Source of the DNA: Echinicola arenosa
Lineage (GTDB): Bacteria > Bacteroidota > Bacteroidia > Cytophagales > Cyclobacteriaceae
NCBI RefSeq assembly: GCF_014841125.1
Contig: NZ_JACYTQ010000002.1
Location: forward strand, 558,001-622,000
Length of the DNA: 64,000 nt
Direction of reading: 5' to 3'
Part shown: positions 16,336 to 25,702 of the stretch, one piece after another
Position numbering within the stretch: the first letter of the stretch is position 1
Layout: each line of letters starts with the position of its first letter
Made by a program: the position numbers and the translations under genes
The notes under the pieces: generated by a model
Seen by the model: the letters and a program-made list of their open reading frames with translations, nothing else
Databases searched by the model: none
Told to the model about the DNA's origin: nothing

Positions 16336-18936
16336 TCACCGTTTCAATAACTTAATTCGCTCTACTTGATCACCCCAAAATATCTCTAGCACAGCAACTC
16401 CCCTAGAAAATTCATTTAGAAGCTGACCAGCCCGCAAGCTCAATTGCTCTACTCCATTTACCTCAAATTGTTCAGAGCTTCCCTGAACTCCGATCAACCT
16501 AAACTGAATGGTCTCTCCCTGATAATTACTGTTGTTCTCCAAGCCTACCTTTATAATATCCCCAGTGGAAGAAGGATTGGGATACAGCTTCCATACACCT
16601 GAAACATACACAGCATCCGGTACTTTAATCGCCATTACATCGGTATAAGAATATTTCCCAGTCAAATCCACTTGTTTGATCCTGTAATAAACATTTCCTC
16701 CATTTAAAGGTAAAGTCAAATCATTAAACTTATATTGGACTGTTTGATCAGACCAACCTACAGCAGAAACCTCACCTACCTTTTCAAATCTTAAAACATC
16801 TCCCACTGACCTTTCTATCTCGAAATGACTGTTCTCCCACTCTTTATGTACTGCCCATTCAATAGCAGCACTTTTATTTTCCTTGATATATTCAGTTGAC
16901 CATCCTGCCCAATCAACAGGCAAAACTGCCAATACCCTTAACCCAAAATTAGCATTGACTACTGAGGTATTATTTAAACTGAAAGTCTCCAAAACACCAT
17001 CATTACCTAATAAGTTTACCCCAACAGCGGTGCCTAATTGCTCACCACTATTTTCCCAATTCTCTGGTAAAGATGGCTCTGGACTATCCTCACCCTCTTC
17101 CGCATCAACTGTGGACAAAACCACCTTATAACTTCCATCTGGAACCCTCTCAATAGTATAAGTTCCATCTGACTGAACAGAAGCACTCGCAACCACTTTA
17201 TTGTCCCCATCAATGATCAATGCATAAAGTCCCACTGCTGTAGTAGGTGATCCACTCACCAAGTTATCATCCAGGCCATTTTCATCATTGTAAACATTAC
17301 CCTGAAAGGTTAAATATCGATAGCCATCTCCCTCATTTACTTCTGTGTAATAAGATGCTGCCCAAGTATTAATAGTATTATTTTGACTAAAGCCATTATC
17401 CCCATCCGCATGCCATATGTGGGAAGTCCCTGCTTCTCCAGTAACATTAAGAACGGTCGAAACGGCACTTAATGCATCCCCATCATCCAGACCCACAAAT
17501 CCTGTTTCCCCATCTCTAGGAATAAGTGAATCATCCCAATAAATATCATTATCCTCAATATTTCCAGGCCTAACATTGGTAATAGTTATTCCTAAACTTT
17601 GCTCCATATCATACACTGGAAAGTGAACAGGTGAAAAAATTACTGCCGCAAATACCTCGATCTCTGATCCACTGACGATAACATTTCCATTGGCATCCTT
17701 TCCATCCCAATATATTTCATACTTTCCAGGTGCATCATAACTCTCACTCATCACAATATCCACACCCGTATCATACACTCCATTACCATTCAAGTCAATA
17801 AGCACATCCACAATACCGGGCAAACTGATCGAGATATCCACCCATGCCTCGCCTCCTTGACCAACGCCATCTTTCTCTTGATAGTCGATCACCAAACTAG
17901 CATTGGGAGTTTCAGTAGTAGGCCAAAATTCTTGATCTGGATCATTAACAAAAAGGGGATATTGGTAATTTGAAGAGGTACCACGAATGGACTTCCTGTT
18001 ATCTACGTGATTTCCTTGATCATTTCTTGGCCCATCTTGATTGGCAAAAAAATTCACAAAACCAGCATTGGAATTAGAAAATTTAGCATGCTTTACAAAA
18101 CACTCATTTCCACTTCCTCCAAAAGTATCATCTACAGGCACAAAAAAACCAAAGTCACTATGCAATGCTTTATCATTGGCTGCGCCAGCAGTTTCTGGCA
18201 CATCACTAATGATGCTCCAATATTTACAATATACTCTACCTGGCTTCACTTCATTGCTAGAATTAGCAACTGTAATATCCCAAAAACTAATTGGAAGACC
18301 ATCAGTTAGAGAATTCCCATCTGAATTTGAAATTTCAACCCAAAAAGCCCTATCCTCTCCTGTGTTGTTGGTAAATGAGTAGGCATCATAACCTCCCGAG
18401 CCCACAATTGCATTAGGACCATTGGCCGCAGCTATCGCATTTACGGGTCTACCTGTAATTCCTCCGGTGGAATGGGCATCATATGTATGGTCATCTGCCA
18501 ACCTCCTGGCTAAACCACTTGTTCCATCTGGGAAAAACCCCACATCGGTATCATCATAATACCAACGAACTCGAATATTGTTACTGTTATTGTAATATGT
18601 ATACCAACTACTGGAAGAAAAGACATAACTCGTAACTTTTCTAAATCCCCAATGGACCGTTTCTCCAGCTTTCACATAAACATATAGCCTATGATCAGGG
18701 TTATAGCCAGTCGAGCTGGATGGCATCATCATATAACCTCTGGTTATATAATGTCCATTCCCGACGGAAGTGGTTCTATGTTCTGGCACCCATAGCCAGC
18801 TTCTATTTCCACTTGCTGTACCCCATTCCCCAGAGCCCTCAGCACTGGCTCTAGGACAAAAAGAAATAAAAACAAGTACTGTCCCTATCATTATTTGAAA
18901 AAAACACCAAGGGACGCTTTTAGTTTTATGGTTCAT
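16336..18936 (-). CDS. Large secreted type IX cargo protein, tandem paralogue A
   Basis: An 866-residue exported protein; signal peptide of about 32 residues ending ASA before EGSGEWGTASGNRSWLW. The N-terminal 330 residues are a domain I do not recognise, shared with the 19289 gene, rich in Trp and Tyr (LYVYVKAGETVHWGFR, GFFVPVDDTFGGSG, FWPTTETPNAS). Next comes a calcium-loop motif DLNGNGVYDTGVDIV and a FlgD-like Ig segment (GKYEIYWDGKDANGNVIVSG). An SdrD B-like repeat follows (LTFQGNVYNDENGLDDN... DGTYTIERVPDGSYKVVLS). It ends with the Fn3-like module (EWENSHFEIERS, VYYRIKQVDLTGKYSY) and a type A sorting domain (WKLYPNPSSTGDI). It is probably exported to the surface or medium. It is a duplicate of the next gene upstream. 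Confidence 0.88.
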   Translation of the reverse strand: MNHKTKSVPWCFFQIMIGTVLVFISFCPRASAEGSGEWGTASGNRSWLWVPEHRTTSVGNGHYITRGYMMMPSSSTGYNPDHRLYVYVKAGETVHWGFRKVTSYVFSSSSWYTYYNNSNNIRVRWYYDDTDVGFFPDGTSGLARRLADDHTYDAHSTGGITGRPVNAIAAANGPNAIVGSGGYDAYSFTNNTGEDRAFWVEISNSDGNSLTDGLPISFWDITVANSSNEVKPGRVYCKYWSIISDVPETAGAANDKALHSDFGFFVPVDDTFGGSGNECFVKHAKFSNSNAGFVNFFANQDGPRNDQGNHVDNRKSIRGTSSNYQYPLFVNDPDQEFWPTTETPNASLVIDYQEKDGVGQGGEAWVDISISLPGIVDVLIDLNGNGVYDTGVDIVMSESYDAPGKYEIYWDGKDANGNVIVSGSEIEVFAAVIFSPVHFPVYDMEQSLGITITNVRPGNIEDNDIYWDDSLIPRDGETGFVGLDDGDALSAVSTVLNVTGEAGTSHIWHADGDNGFSQNNTINTWAASYYTEVNEGDGYRYLTFQGNVYNDENGLDDNLVSGSPTTAVGLYALIIDGDNKVVASASVQSDGTYTIERVPDGSYKVVLSTVDAEEGEDSPEPSLPENWENSGEQLGTAVGVNLLGNDGVLETFSLNNTSVVNANFGLRVLAVLPVDWAGWSTEYIKENKSAAIEWAVHKEWENSHFEIERSVGDVLRFEKVGEVSAVGWSDQTVQYKFNDLTLPLNGGNVYYRIKQVDLTGKYSYTDVMAIKVPDAVYVSGVWKLYPNPSSTGDIIKVGLENNSNYQGETIQFRLIGVQGSSEQFEVNGVEQLSLRAGQLLNEFSRGVAVLEIFWGDQVERIKLLKR

Positions 18937-19102
18937 GCATCTTGTTAAAAGGATAAAACATGCACCTCTTTTCCCGCTTTCTTTTTGGACGATTAGGTGA
19001 TCATTGGCCCAATGAATAATAACAGAAATAAATTGGTGTTACTAAAAGGTAGAGTATGTAGTGCATTAGTTGGTGCAAATGCATTTCATACTACTTTAAA
19101 AA

Positions 19103-19230
19103 CCTTATAAAACTACATTAATCAACGTCTACTATCACATAATTAGAAAAAATATTCTAATTTTTCTAATAAATCAGAATATTATTTTGAAAACCAAAAA
19201 CATATGGAAAAACTGCAAAAAACCTACCTC
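19103..19230 (-). promoter_or_regulatory. Conserved leader elements upstream of paralogue A
   Basis: The 352-base gap ahead of the 16336-18936 gene holds two sequence islands also found before the paralogue at 19289-21832: a 26-base block at 19103-19128 (21 of 26 identical, 167 bases before the start) and CCTACCTC at 19223-19230 (287 bases before the start). The same spacing in both copies points to a shared promoter or a long 5' leader. No gene is present. Confidence 0.5.
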
Positions 19231-19288
19231 ATAATTTATAAAAAACTAAATACCAACCTCTTAATAAACAAAACAATAAATTTACTCC

Positions 19289-21832
19289 TTATTGGTAAAT
19301 GATTTTAATGCACTCCATATAATCCTCCCATTGAACTTCTAAGAGCAACAATCCCTTTGACATTCCTTTCAATAAACTCTTCACTCCAGTATTTACTTCT
19401 TCAATACTATTCGCCTCAAGATATGGGGATGCTTTTGTTATCCCTACCAAGCGAACCTTTACGGTGCCTTCAATTATCTCTCTTTCATTGGTATAATTCA
19501 GCCTAATATTATCCACACTTGCTGGGTTAGGATATACCATCCATCCACTTTTAGTAAAGGTCTTAGAAATGACGGATTGACCTAAAACCTTACTATAGCT
19601 AAATTTACCGCTTAAATCTACTTGCTTTATTCGGTAATAGACCCTCCCACCAGAAATAGGTAATTGCACATCCTTAAAACTATATTCTACACTACTTTCA
19701 CTCCAGCCTATTGCCTCTATTTTACCTATTTCTTCAAAACCTTCCTGTCCATCCTTTGACCTTTCAATTATATAGTGGCTATTTTCCCATTCCCTACCGA
19801 CAGACCATGAAAGTTCTACATTTTCATTTTTATAATTAAGATAAAAGCTTTCCCATTGTACAGGAAGTATTGATAATGTCCTTAACCCAAAATTAGCATT
19901 GACTACTGAGGTATTATTTAAACTGAAAGTCTCCAAAACACCATCACTTCCCCTAAGATTTTCCCCTACAACCGTACCCAATTGTTCACCGCTGTTCTCC
20001 CAATTCTCCGGTAAGGATGGTCCAGGGCTATCTTCCCCCTCAGCAGCATCGGTGGTCGATAAAATAACTTGATAGCTACCATCAGGAACACGATCTATTA
20101 AATAGGTGCCATCAGAATTCACCTCTGCACTGGCCACCACCTTATCCATTTCATCGATAATCAAGGCATACAATCCACTAGCGATAGTTGCCGGACCACT
20201 CACCAATTCGTCATCCAGTCCATTTTCATCATCATAAACATTTCCTTGAAAGGTTAAATATCGGTAACCATCACTTTCATTGACTTCTGCATAGTAGGAT
20301 GCCGCCCATGTATTGATGGTATTATTTTGGCTGAAGCCATTATCACCATCAGCATACCAAATATGTGAATCCCCCGCCTCCCCGGTGACATTAACAGGCA
20401 ATGAAACCGCACTGACTTCATCCTCATCTCCTAAATCTGAAAAATCTGAATCTCCATCCCTGGGTATCAAGGAATCGTCCCAATAAATAGCATTATCTTC
20501 CGGATCTCCCGGCCGAACATTGGTAATGGTAATCCCCAAACTTTGCTCCATATCATAAATGGGAAAATGGACAGGAGCAAATATAACCGCTGCAAACACC
20601 TCTATCTCTGACCCACTGACGATAATATTTTCATTAGCATCCTTTCCGTCCCAATAAACCTGATACTCTCCAGGGGCATCATAACTCTCACTCATCACAA
20701 TATCCACACCCGTATCATACACCCCATTACCATTCAAATCAATCAGTACATCCACAATTCCCGGTAAGCTAATTTCAATATCTACCCAAGCTTCTCCACC
20801 ATTTCCCGTAGGCACTCTTTCTTGATAGGTAATTTCCAAACTGGCTGTGGGCACTTCAGTGGTAGGCCAAAATTCTATATCAGGATCATTTAGAAAAAGT
20901 GGATATTGATAATTTGTGGAGACTCCTTCAATCGATTTTCGATTATCTACGTGACTCCCTGTATCATTTCTAGGACCATCTTGATTGGCAAAAAAGTTCA
21001 CATAGCCACCATTGGAATTGGGAAACTGGGCATGTTTTACAAAGTAAGAGTCTCCATCTCCTCCAAAAGTATCATCCACAGGCACATAAAAACCAAAGCC
21101 ATCATGAAAAGCGGTGGTATTTGCTGTACCCACAGTGCCAGGCAGTCCATTTACAATACTCCAGAATTTACAATAAAGCCTACCTGTTTTGACATTATTG
21201 GAAGCATCGGTCACTGTTACATCCCAAAAACTAATATTCAATCCACCAGACAATATATTCCCACTGTCATCTGATATTTCTGCCCAGAAAGCACGATCTT
21301 CGCCTGTATTGTTGGTAAATGAAAATGGATTATAACCACTTGCATTTACAGTATTTGGTCCATTGGCAGCCTCTGTTGCACTTGCCGGACATCCTTGAAT
21401 CCCCGCAGCTGATCCAGCATCATAATACTCGCTATTTCTCAAATTCCTTCCCGAACCTGTTGTACCAGTAGGAAAAAAACCGGTATCATTACCGTCATAA
21501 TACCAGCTTACTTTCATATAATTTCCCCCATTCCTTCGGAATCCCCAATGCACCGTTTCACCTGCTTTTACATATACAAAAAATCGATGATCTGGATTGT
21601 AATCACTTGTATTGGAAGGCAATAACATAAAGCCTCTTTTTCCATAACCCGTATTAGAAGTATTACTGTTGGAGGGCACCCAAAGCCAGCTTCTGCGATC
21701 GGTAGCTGTACCCCAATCACCTGAACCTTCAGCTAGAGCCGGTTTTGCATTTACTGCCATCAGTAGGACCCAAAGCCCTACCGAAAGCAATAACTGTGGT
21801 TGAAAATAATTAACTGTAGTAGTCTTTTCCAT
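19289..21832 (-). CDS. Large secreted type IX cargo protein, tandem paralogue B
   Basis: An 847-residue paralogue of the 16336 gene with the same domain order. Signal peptide MEKTTTVNYFQPQLLLSVGL...ALA, then the unrecognised N-terminal domain (GSGDWGTATDRRSWLWVPS). Then the calcium loop and FlgD-like segment (DLNGNGVYDTGVDIV, YWDGKDANENIIVSG), the SdrD B-like repeat (GTYLIDRVPDGSYQVILS), the Fn3-like module (EWENSHYIIERSKDG) and a sorting domain (WMVYPNPASVDNI). The central region is almost identical to paralogue A while the ends diverge. A 67-base identical run (19880-19946 against 16936-17002) points to recent duplication or gene conversion. The function is unknown; both copies probably belong to the same surface structure. 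Confidence 0.88.
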   Translation of the reverse strand: MEKTTTVNYFQPQLLLSVGLWVLLMAVNAKPALAEGSGDWGTATDRRSWLWVPSNSNTSNTGYGKRGFMLLPSNTSDYNPDHRFFVYVKAGETVHWGFRRNGGNYMKVSWYYDGNDTGFFPTGTTGSGRNLRNSEYYDAGSAAGIQGCPASATEAANGPNTVNASGYNPFSFTNNTGEDRAFWAEISDDSGNILSGGLNISFWDVTVTDASNNVKTGRLYCKFWSIVNGLPGTVGTANTTAFHDGFGFYVPVDDTFGGDGDSYFVKHAQFPNSNGGYVNFFANQDGPRNDTGSHVDNRKSIEGVSTNYQYPLFLNDPDIEFWPTTEVPTASLEITYQERVPTGNGGEAWVDIEISLPGIVDVLIDLNGNGVYDTGVDIVMSESYDAPGEYQVYWDGKDANENIIVSGSEIEVFAAVIFAPVHFPIYDMEQSLGITITNVRPGDPEDNAIYWDDSLIPRDGDSDFSDLGDEDEVSAVSLPVNVTGEAGDSHIWYADGDNGFSQNNTINTWAASYYAEVNESDGYRYLTFQGNVYDDENGLDDELVSGPATIASGLYALIIDEMDKVVASAEVNSDGTYLIDRVPDGSYQVILSTTDAAEGEDSPGPSLPENWENSGEQLGTVVGENLRGSDGVLETFSLNNTSVVNANFGLRTLSILPVQWESFYLNYKNENVELSWSVGREWENSHYIIERSKDGQEGFEEIGKIEAIGWSESSVEYSFKDVQLPISGGRVYYRIKQVDLSGKFSYSKVLGQSVISKTFTKSGWMVYPNPASVDNIRLNYTNEREIIEGTVKVRLVGITKASPYLEANSIEEVNTGVKSLLKGMSKGLLLLEVQWEDYMECIKIIYQ

Positions 21833-22000
21833 GCACTCATCATTTTACAGATAAAACATGATTGATGCCCAATTGAATTGACAAGTCAAATGGTGAGTAA
21901 GACCTGCTGATCTCAATCAAGGAATTAAGTTGGTTTATTATTCAGGCATTTATTCTCTGAAATCATCTTGGTGATTATGTATTTCAAACAATTAAAAAAG

Positions 22001-22128
22001 CCTTATAATATTGCATTGATTAACGTAATTCTTTACATAAATAAAATAAAAAGTAGACAAATAAAAATATTACAAAATAATATTTTAAAAAGCAGATTTG
22101 TGTAAAAAAACAACATAAATCCTACCTC
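22001..22128 (-). promoter_or_regulatory. Conserved leader elements upstream of paralogue B
   Basis: This is the counterpart of the paralogue A leader: a 26-base block at 22001-22026 (169 bases before the start at 21832) and CCTACCTC at 22121-22128 (289 bases before it). The rest of the gap between 21833 and the rho terminator is AT-rich and gene-free. Confidence 0.5.
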
Positions 22129-22143
22129 GTAATAAAACAGAAA

Positions 22144-22169
22144 AACCTCAATCCCAGAGGATTGAGGTT
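22144..22169 (-). terminator. Rho-independent terminator of rho
   Basis: A perfect 11-base stem AACCTCAATCC (22144-22154) with GGATTGAGGTT (22159-22169), loop CAGA. On the minus strand it is followed by a T-run and lies 26 bases after the rho stop codon. Confidence 0.85.
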
Positions 22170-22195
22170 CAACTTATCTTTAATCAGATGGATTC

Positions 22196-23941
22196 CTATC
22201 CATTCATACTGATAAGGAATTCTGCATTGTCTCGCGTACCTTTCATTCTTTGCAGTAAGAATTCCATGGCCTCCTGAGAAGTCATATCTGACATGAGTTT
22301 TCTTAATATCCAGATACGTTGCATCTCTTCTTTTTCCATCAATAAATCCTCACGACGAGTACCGGAACCAGGCACGTCGATAGCAGGATAAATTCTTCTA
22401 TTAGAAAGTTTCCTATCAAGGCTAAGCTCCATGTTACCGGTACCTTTAAATTCTTCAAAAATCACCTCATCCATTTTGGACCCTGTTTCCACAAGAGCCG
22501 TAGCAATGATGGTCAATGAACCACCATTCTCCACATTCCTTGCAGCACCAAAGAATCGCTTAGGCTTATGAAGTGCATTGGCATCCACACCACCAGATAG
22601 AATCTTACCAGAAGAAGGAACTACTGTATTATATGCTCTGGCCAATCTGGTAATGGAATCTAAAAGAATTACCACATCATGGCCACATTCTACCATCCTT
22701 TTTGCTTTTTCCAACACCATAGACGACACCTTAACGTGACGCTCAGCCTGCTCATCAAAGGTAGAAGAAATCACTTCTGCCTTTACAGACCTGGCCATAT
22801 CTGTCACCTCTTCTGGACGCTCATCGATCAAAAGAATCATCAAATGGCACTCTGGATGGTTCTCAGCAATGGCATTGGCAATCTTTTGCAACAATACCGT
22901 CTTTCCAGTCTTAGGCTGCGCTACGATCATACCTCGCTGACCTTTTCCGATAGGAGCAAACAAGTCTACGATCCTTGTAGAGAAATTATCTGCTTTGGTA
23001 GTCAATTTCAAACGCTCCTCAGGGAATAAAGGAGTCAAATACTCAAACGGGATACGATCACGGATTTCTTCAGTGGTCTTGCCATTTACAGAAATCACCT
23101 TCAACAAGGCAAAGTATTTCTCTCCTTCTTTTGGAGGCCTGATTTGACCTTTGATATTATCCCCAGTTTTCAACCCAAACAATTTAATTTGAGAAGGCGA
23201 AACATAAATGTCATCTGGCGATGCTAGGTAGTTGTAATCTAAAGACCTTAGAAAACCATATCCATCGGACATGATCTCAAGTACTCCTTCATTTTCAATT
23301 ATACCATCAAATTCTTTAACGGCAACAGCATATTTCTTTTTGCCTCCGTTATTTGGTTGTTGTTCTTCTTGATCTCTTAAACTCTTGCGCTTTGGAAGAT
23401 CAACATCCTGTTCAGCAGACCTCGCATTGGCGATTCTTTGGGCCTCCTCATCCACTACAGCTTTTCTCCTGGGACGGAAACTTCTTCTGCCTTCTTCATC
23501 ACCATTAGCTGGCATTTCCTTTTTAGGCTCAGGTTTCGATTCAGCTTCACTTTTTCTCTCCAACCTTGCCTTAGGAGCCTCTTTTCTAGAATCAGCTTTG
23601 GGAGCTTTTTCTTGTTTCTCCACTTTGACAGACTTCTCTTCTTCTTTTTTCAATTCCGTCACATTCTGACGACGGAATTTCGGTTTACTTTCCTTTTCTG
23701 CGGGAATAGATTCTTTGGCTGCAGCAGGAGCTACAGCTTCAGGACCTTCGTCAGGTTTAGTTTCAACTTTGGAAGGTTTTTTCTTTGGAAGGGCTTTCTC
23801 TGGGGTGATTGCTTGCTGATCCAGTATAGCATACACTAGATCATCCTTCTTGAGGGATTTATAATTTTTTACCCCCAACTCCTCTGCTATCTCTTTAAGC
23901 TCAGATAGCAATCTGATTTTTAGTTCTTCAATGTTATACAT
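22196..23941 (-). CDS. rho: Transcription termination factor Rho
   Basis: A 581-residue hexameric RNA helicase that ends transcripts. The N-terminal helical Rho_N domain ([20 protein letters not shown], then DDLVYAIL) is followed by a long charged insert of about 150 residues rich in Lys and Glu (45-200). Such inserts are common in Bacteroidota Rho; E. coli Rho has 419 residues. Then comes the RNA-binding cold-shock fold ([20 protein letters not shown]) and the RecA-like motor with the P-loop AQPKTGKT (about 340-347). [13 protein letters not shown] and [13 protein letters not shown] complete the motor. All motor motifs are intact. It is a single-gene unit with its own strong terminator. Confidence 0.96.
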   Translation of the reverse strand: MYNIEELKIRLLSELKEIAEELGVKNYKSLKKDDLVYAILDQQAITPEKALPKKKPSKVETKPDEGPEAVAPAAAKESIPAEKESKPKFRRQNVTELKKEEEKSVKVEKQEKAPKADSRKEAPKARLERKSEAESKPEPKKEMPANGDEEGRRSFRPRRKAVVDEEAQRIANARSAEQDVDLPKRKSLRDQEEQQPNNGGKKKYAVAVKEFDGIIENEGVLEIMSDGYGFLRSLDYNYLASPDDIYVSPSQIKLFGLKTGDNIKGQIRPPKEGEKYFALLKVISVNGKTTEEIRDRIPFEYLTPLFPEERLKLTTKADNFSTRIVDLFAPIGKGQRGMIVAQPKTGKTVLLQKIANAIAENHPECHLMILLIDERPEEVTDMARSVKAEVISSTFDEQAERHVKVSSMVLEKAKRMVECGHDVVILLDSITRLARAYNTVVPSSGKILSGGVDANALHKPKRFFGAARNVENGGSLTIIATALVETGSKMDEVIFEEFKGTGNMELSLDRKLSNRRIYPAIDVPGSGTRREDLLMEKEEMQRIWILRKLMSDMTSQEAMEFLLQRMKGTRDNAEFLISMNG

Positions 23942-24330
23942 AAAAAACGTATAAGATGTACTTGATGTGATTAATTGAAATGAGTACTGTGACTGTTTAA
24001 TTGATTGGTATAAAAAGATATCTTATGAATAAGATGAATCCACAGGGCGCGGATTATGAACTTTTTGATATCACAATATTACAGTAAGCAACTTTAATAC
24101 GCAAACTTTTTCTTATAGTATGTGCTTTTATATTCAAAATATGGATTTAAAACGCATTAAAAGCCTATAGTAGTAGTTTAAACATTTTATTATTTAGCTA
24201 AAAGTGGGCTTTTGAACCTGCGTTACCTTACTAACGGATATTTCTTTTTAATGTTGTATCCAATTTATACCCTGCGGATTTTCAACGCCAAATTTTAATC
24301 GCCTTCCCCTTCCTCTCTACCTTAAATCAT
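23942..24330. other. Intergenic region between divergent rho and serS
   Basis: About 390 bases without a gene, AT-rich, containing the promoter regions of rho (minus) and serS (plus). I see no conserved RNA structure or repeat. The -7 box of serS lies at its right edge. Confidence 0.6.
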
Positions 24331-24338
24331 TATCTTTG
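24331..24338 (+). promoter_or_regulatory. Promoter -7 box of serS
   Basis: TATCTTTG matches TAnnTTTG and lies 29 bases before the serS start. No TTG at the ideal -33 distance. Confidence 0.55.
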
Positions 24339-24367
24339 CATTTCTAAAATCAAGCTAAGCGAAACTC

Positions 24368-25642
24368 ATGCTACAAGTAAATTTTATTCGTGACAATTTT
24401 GACCAGGCTGTAGAAGGGCTGCAGAAAAGATTTTTTGCAGGAGCAAAAGAGAAACTACAGGAAGTCCTGGATTTAGATAAAAAAAGAAAAGAAACTCAGC
24501 TGGAAAGGGACCAGCTGCAGGCAGAATCCAATTCTATTTCCAAACAAATTGGCCTTTTGATGCGTGAAGGCAAAAAAGAGGAAGCCGATCAGGTCAAAGC
24601 CAGAACAGCAGAGATCAAGGGCCAGATCAAATCTTTGGAAGAACAATATAGTGAAGTAGAAGAAACTTTACAGCAACTGCTTTACACCATTCCAAACATC
24701 CCTCACACCAGTGTAAAAGCGGGAAAATCGGATCAAGACAATGAAGTGATTTTGGAAGATGGAGAAACGCCTCAACTTCATAAAGGTAAGCAGGCCCATT
24801 GGGATTTGATCAAGAAATATGACATCATTGATTTCGAGCTGGGCAATAAAATTGCCGGTGCAGGCTTTCCTGTATATAAAGGTAAGGGAGCGAGACTTCA
24901 AAGGGCCTTGGTCAACTTCTTTTTGGACGAGGCTACAAAACAGGGTTATAATGAAGTACAGCCACCGATCCTGATCAATGAAGACAGTGGTTATGGCACA
25001 GGGCAGCTTCCGGACAAAGAAGGTCAAATGTACCATGCGGTAGCCGACAACCTTTTCCTCATCCCTACTGCTGAGGTTCCAGTAACCAATATGTACAGAG
25101 ATGTGATGGTCAAAGAAGATGATTTGCCTATAAAAAATACTGCCTTTACACCTTGTTTTAGAAGGGAAGCTGGCAGCTGGGGAGCCCATGTAAGGGGATT
25201 AAACAGACTTCATCAGTTTGACAAAGTAGAAATCGTTCAGATTTCCCACCCAGACCAGTCTTATGAAGCACTCGAAGACATGAGCAAATATGTCCAAGGC
25301 CTATTGAAAAAACTGGGACTTCAATATAGAGTGTTAAGATTGTGCGGTGGAGACACAGGCTTTACCTCAGCCTTGACCTATGACATGGAAGTGTTCTCGG
25401 CAGCTCAGGAAATGTGGCTAGAAGTAAGCTCTGTCAGTAACTTTGAAACTTATCAGGCAAACAGGCTTAAATTGAGATTTAAAGACGAAAACAAAAAGAC
25501 AGTTTTGGCACATACCTTAAACGGCAGTGCTTTGGCCTTACCTAGAATCGTCGCTGCCATCCTCGAAAACAACCAAACCGAGAAAGGTATCAAAATGCCT
25601 GAAGTATTGGTTCCTTATTTGGGCTTTGAGTGGATTGACTAA
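24368..25642 (+). CDS. serS: Serine--tRNA ligase
   Basis: A 424-residue class II aminoacyl-tRNA synthetase that charges tRNA-Ser with serine in the cytoplasm. Residues 1-110 form the tRNA-binding coiled coil (KKRKETQLERDQLQAES ... IKGQIKSLEEQYSE). The catalytic core has the class II motif 2 (FRREAGSWGAHVRGLNRLHQ) and motif 3 (LNGSALALPRIVAAILEN). The TAEVP serine-binding loop is at about 236-240. Length and motifs are normal. The gene has its own promoter and a strong terminator shared with the convergent thioredoxin-like gene. Confidence 0.97.
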   Translation: MLQVNFIRDNFDQAVEGLQKRFFAGAKEKLQEVLDLDKKRKETQLERDQLQAESNSISKQIGLLMREGKKEEADQVKARTAEIKGQIKSLEEQYSEVEETLQQLLYTIPNIPHTSVKAGKSDQDNEVILEDGETPQLHKGKQAHWDLIKKYDIIDFELGNKIAGAGFPVYKGKGARLQRALVNFFLDEATKQGYNEVQPPILINEDSGYGTGQLPDKEGQMYHAVADNLFLIPTAEVPVTNMYRDVMVKEDDLPIKNTAFTPCFRREAGSWGAHVRGLNRLHQFDKVEIVQISHPDQSYEALEDMSKYVQGLLKKLGLQYRVLRLCGGDTGFTSALTYDMEVFSAAQEMWLEVSSVSNFETYQANRLKLRFKDENKKTVLAHTLNGSALALPRIVAAILENNQTEKGIKMPEVLVPYLGFEWID

Positions 25643-25650
25643 TTAGCCTA

Positions 25651-25697
25651 AACCAAAAAGAGGCTTCCAATTCTAAATTGGAAGCCTCTTTTTGGTT
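25651..25697. terminator. Bidirectional terminator between serS and a convergent thioredoxin-like gene
   Basis: A perfect 22-base inverted repeat (25651-25672 and 25676-25697) with only CTA in the loop. Its A-rich and T-rich outer ends supply a U-tract in both directions. It lies 8 bases after the serS stop and 5 bases from the stop of the convergent gene. Confidence 0.92.
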
Positions 25698-25702
25698 TAG
25701 GT

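Noticed and set aside
23385-23839. Plus-strand frames opposite the rho N-terminus
   Set aside because: They are the antisense of the Lys/Glu-rich insert (rich in Phe, Leu and Ser), a typical shadow of a biased coding sequence.
24668-25189. 173-codon minus-strand frame
   Set aside because: Antisense to the serS catalytic core; chance open frame.
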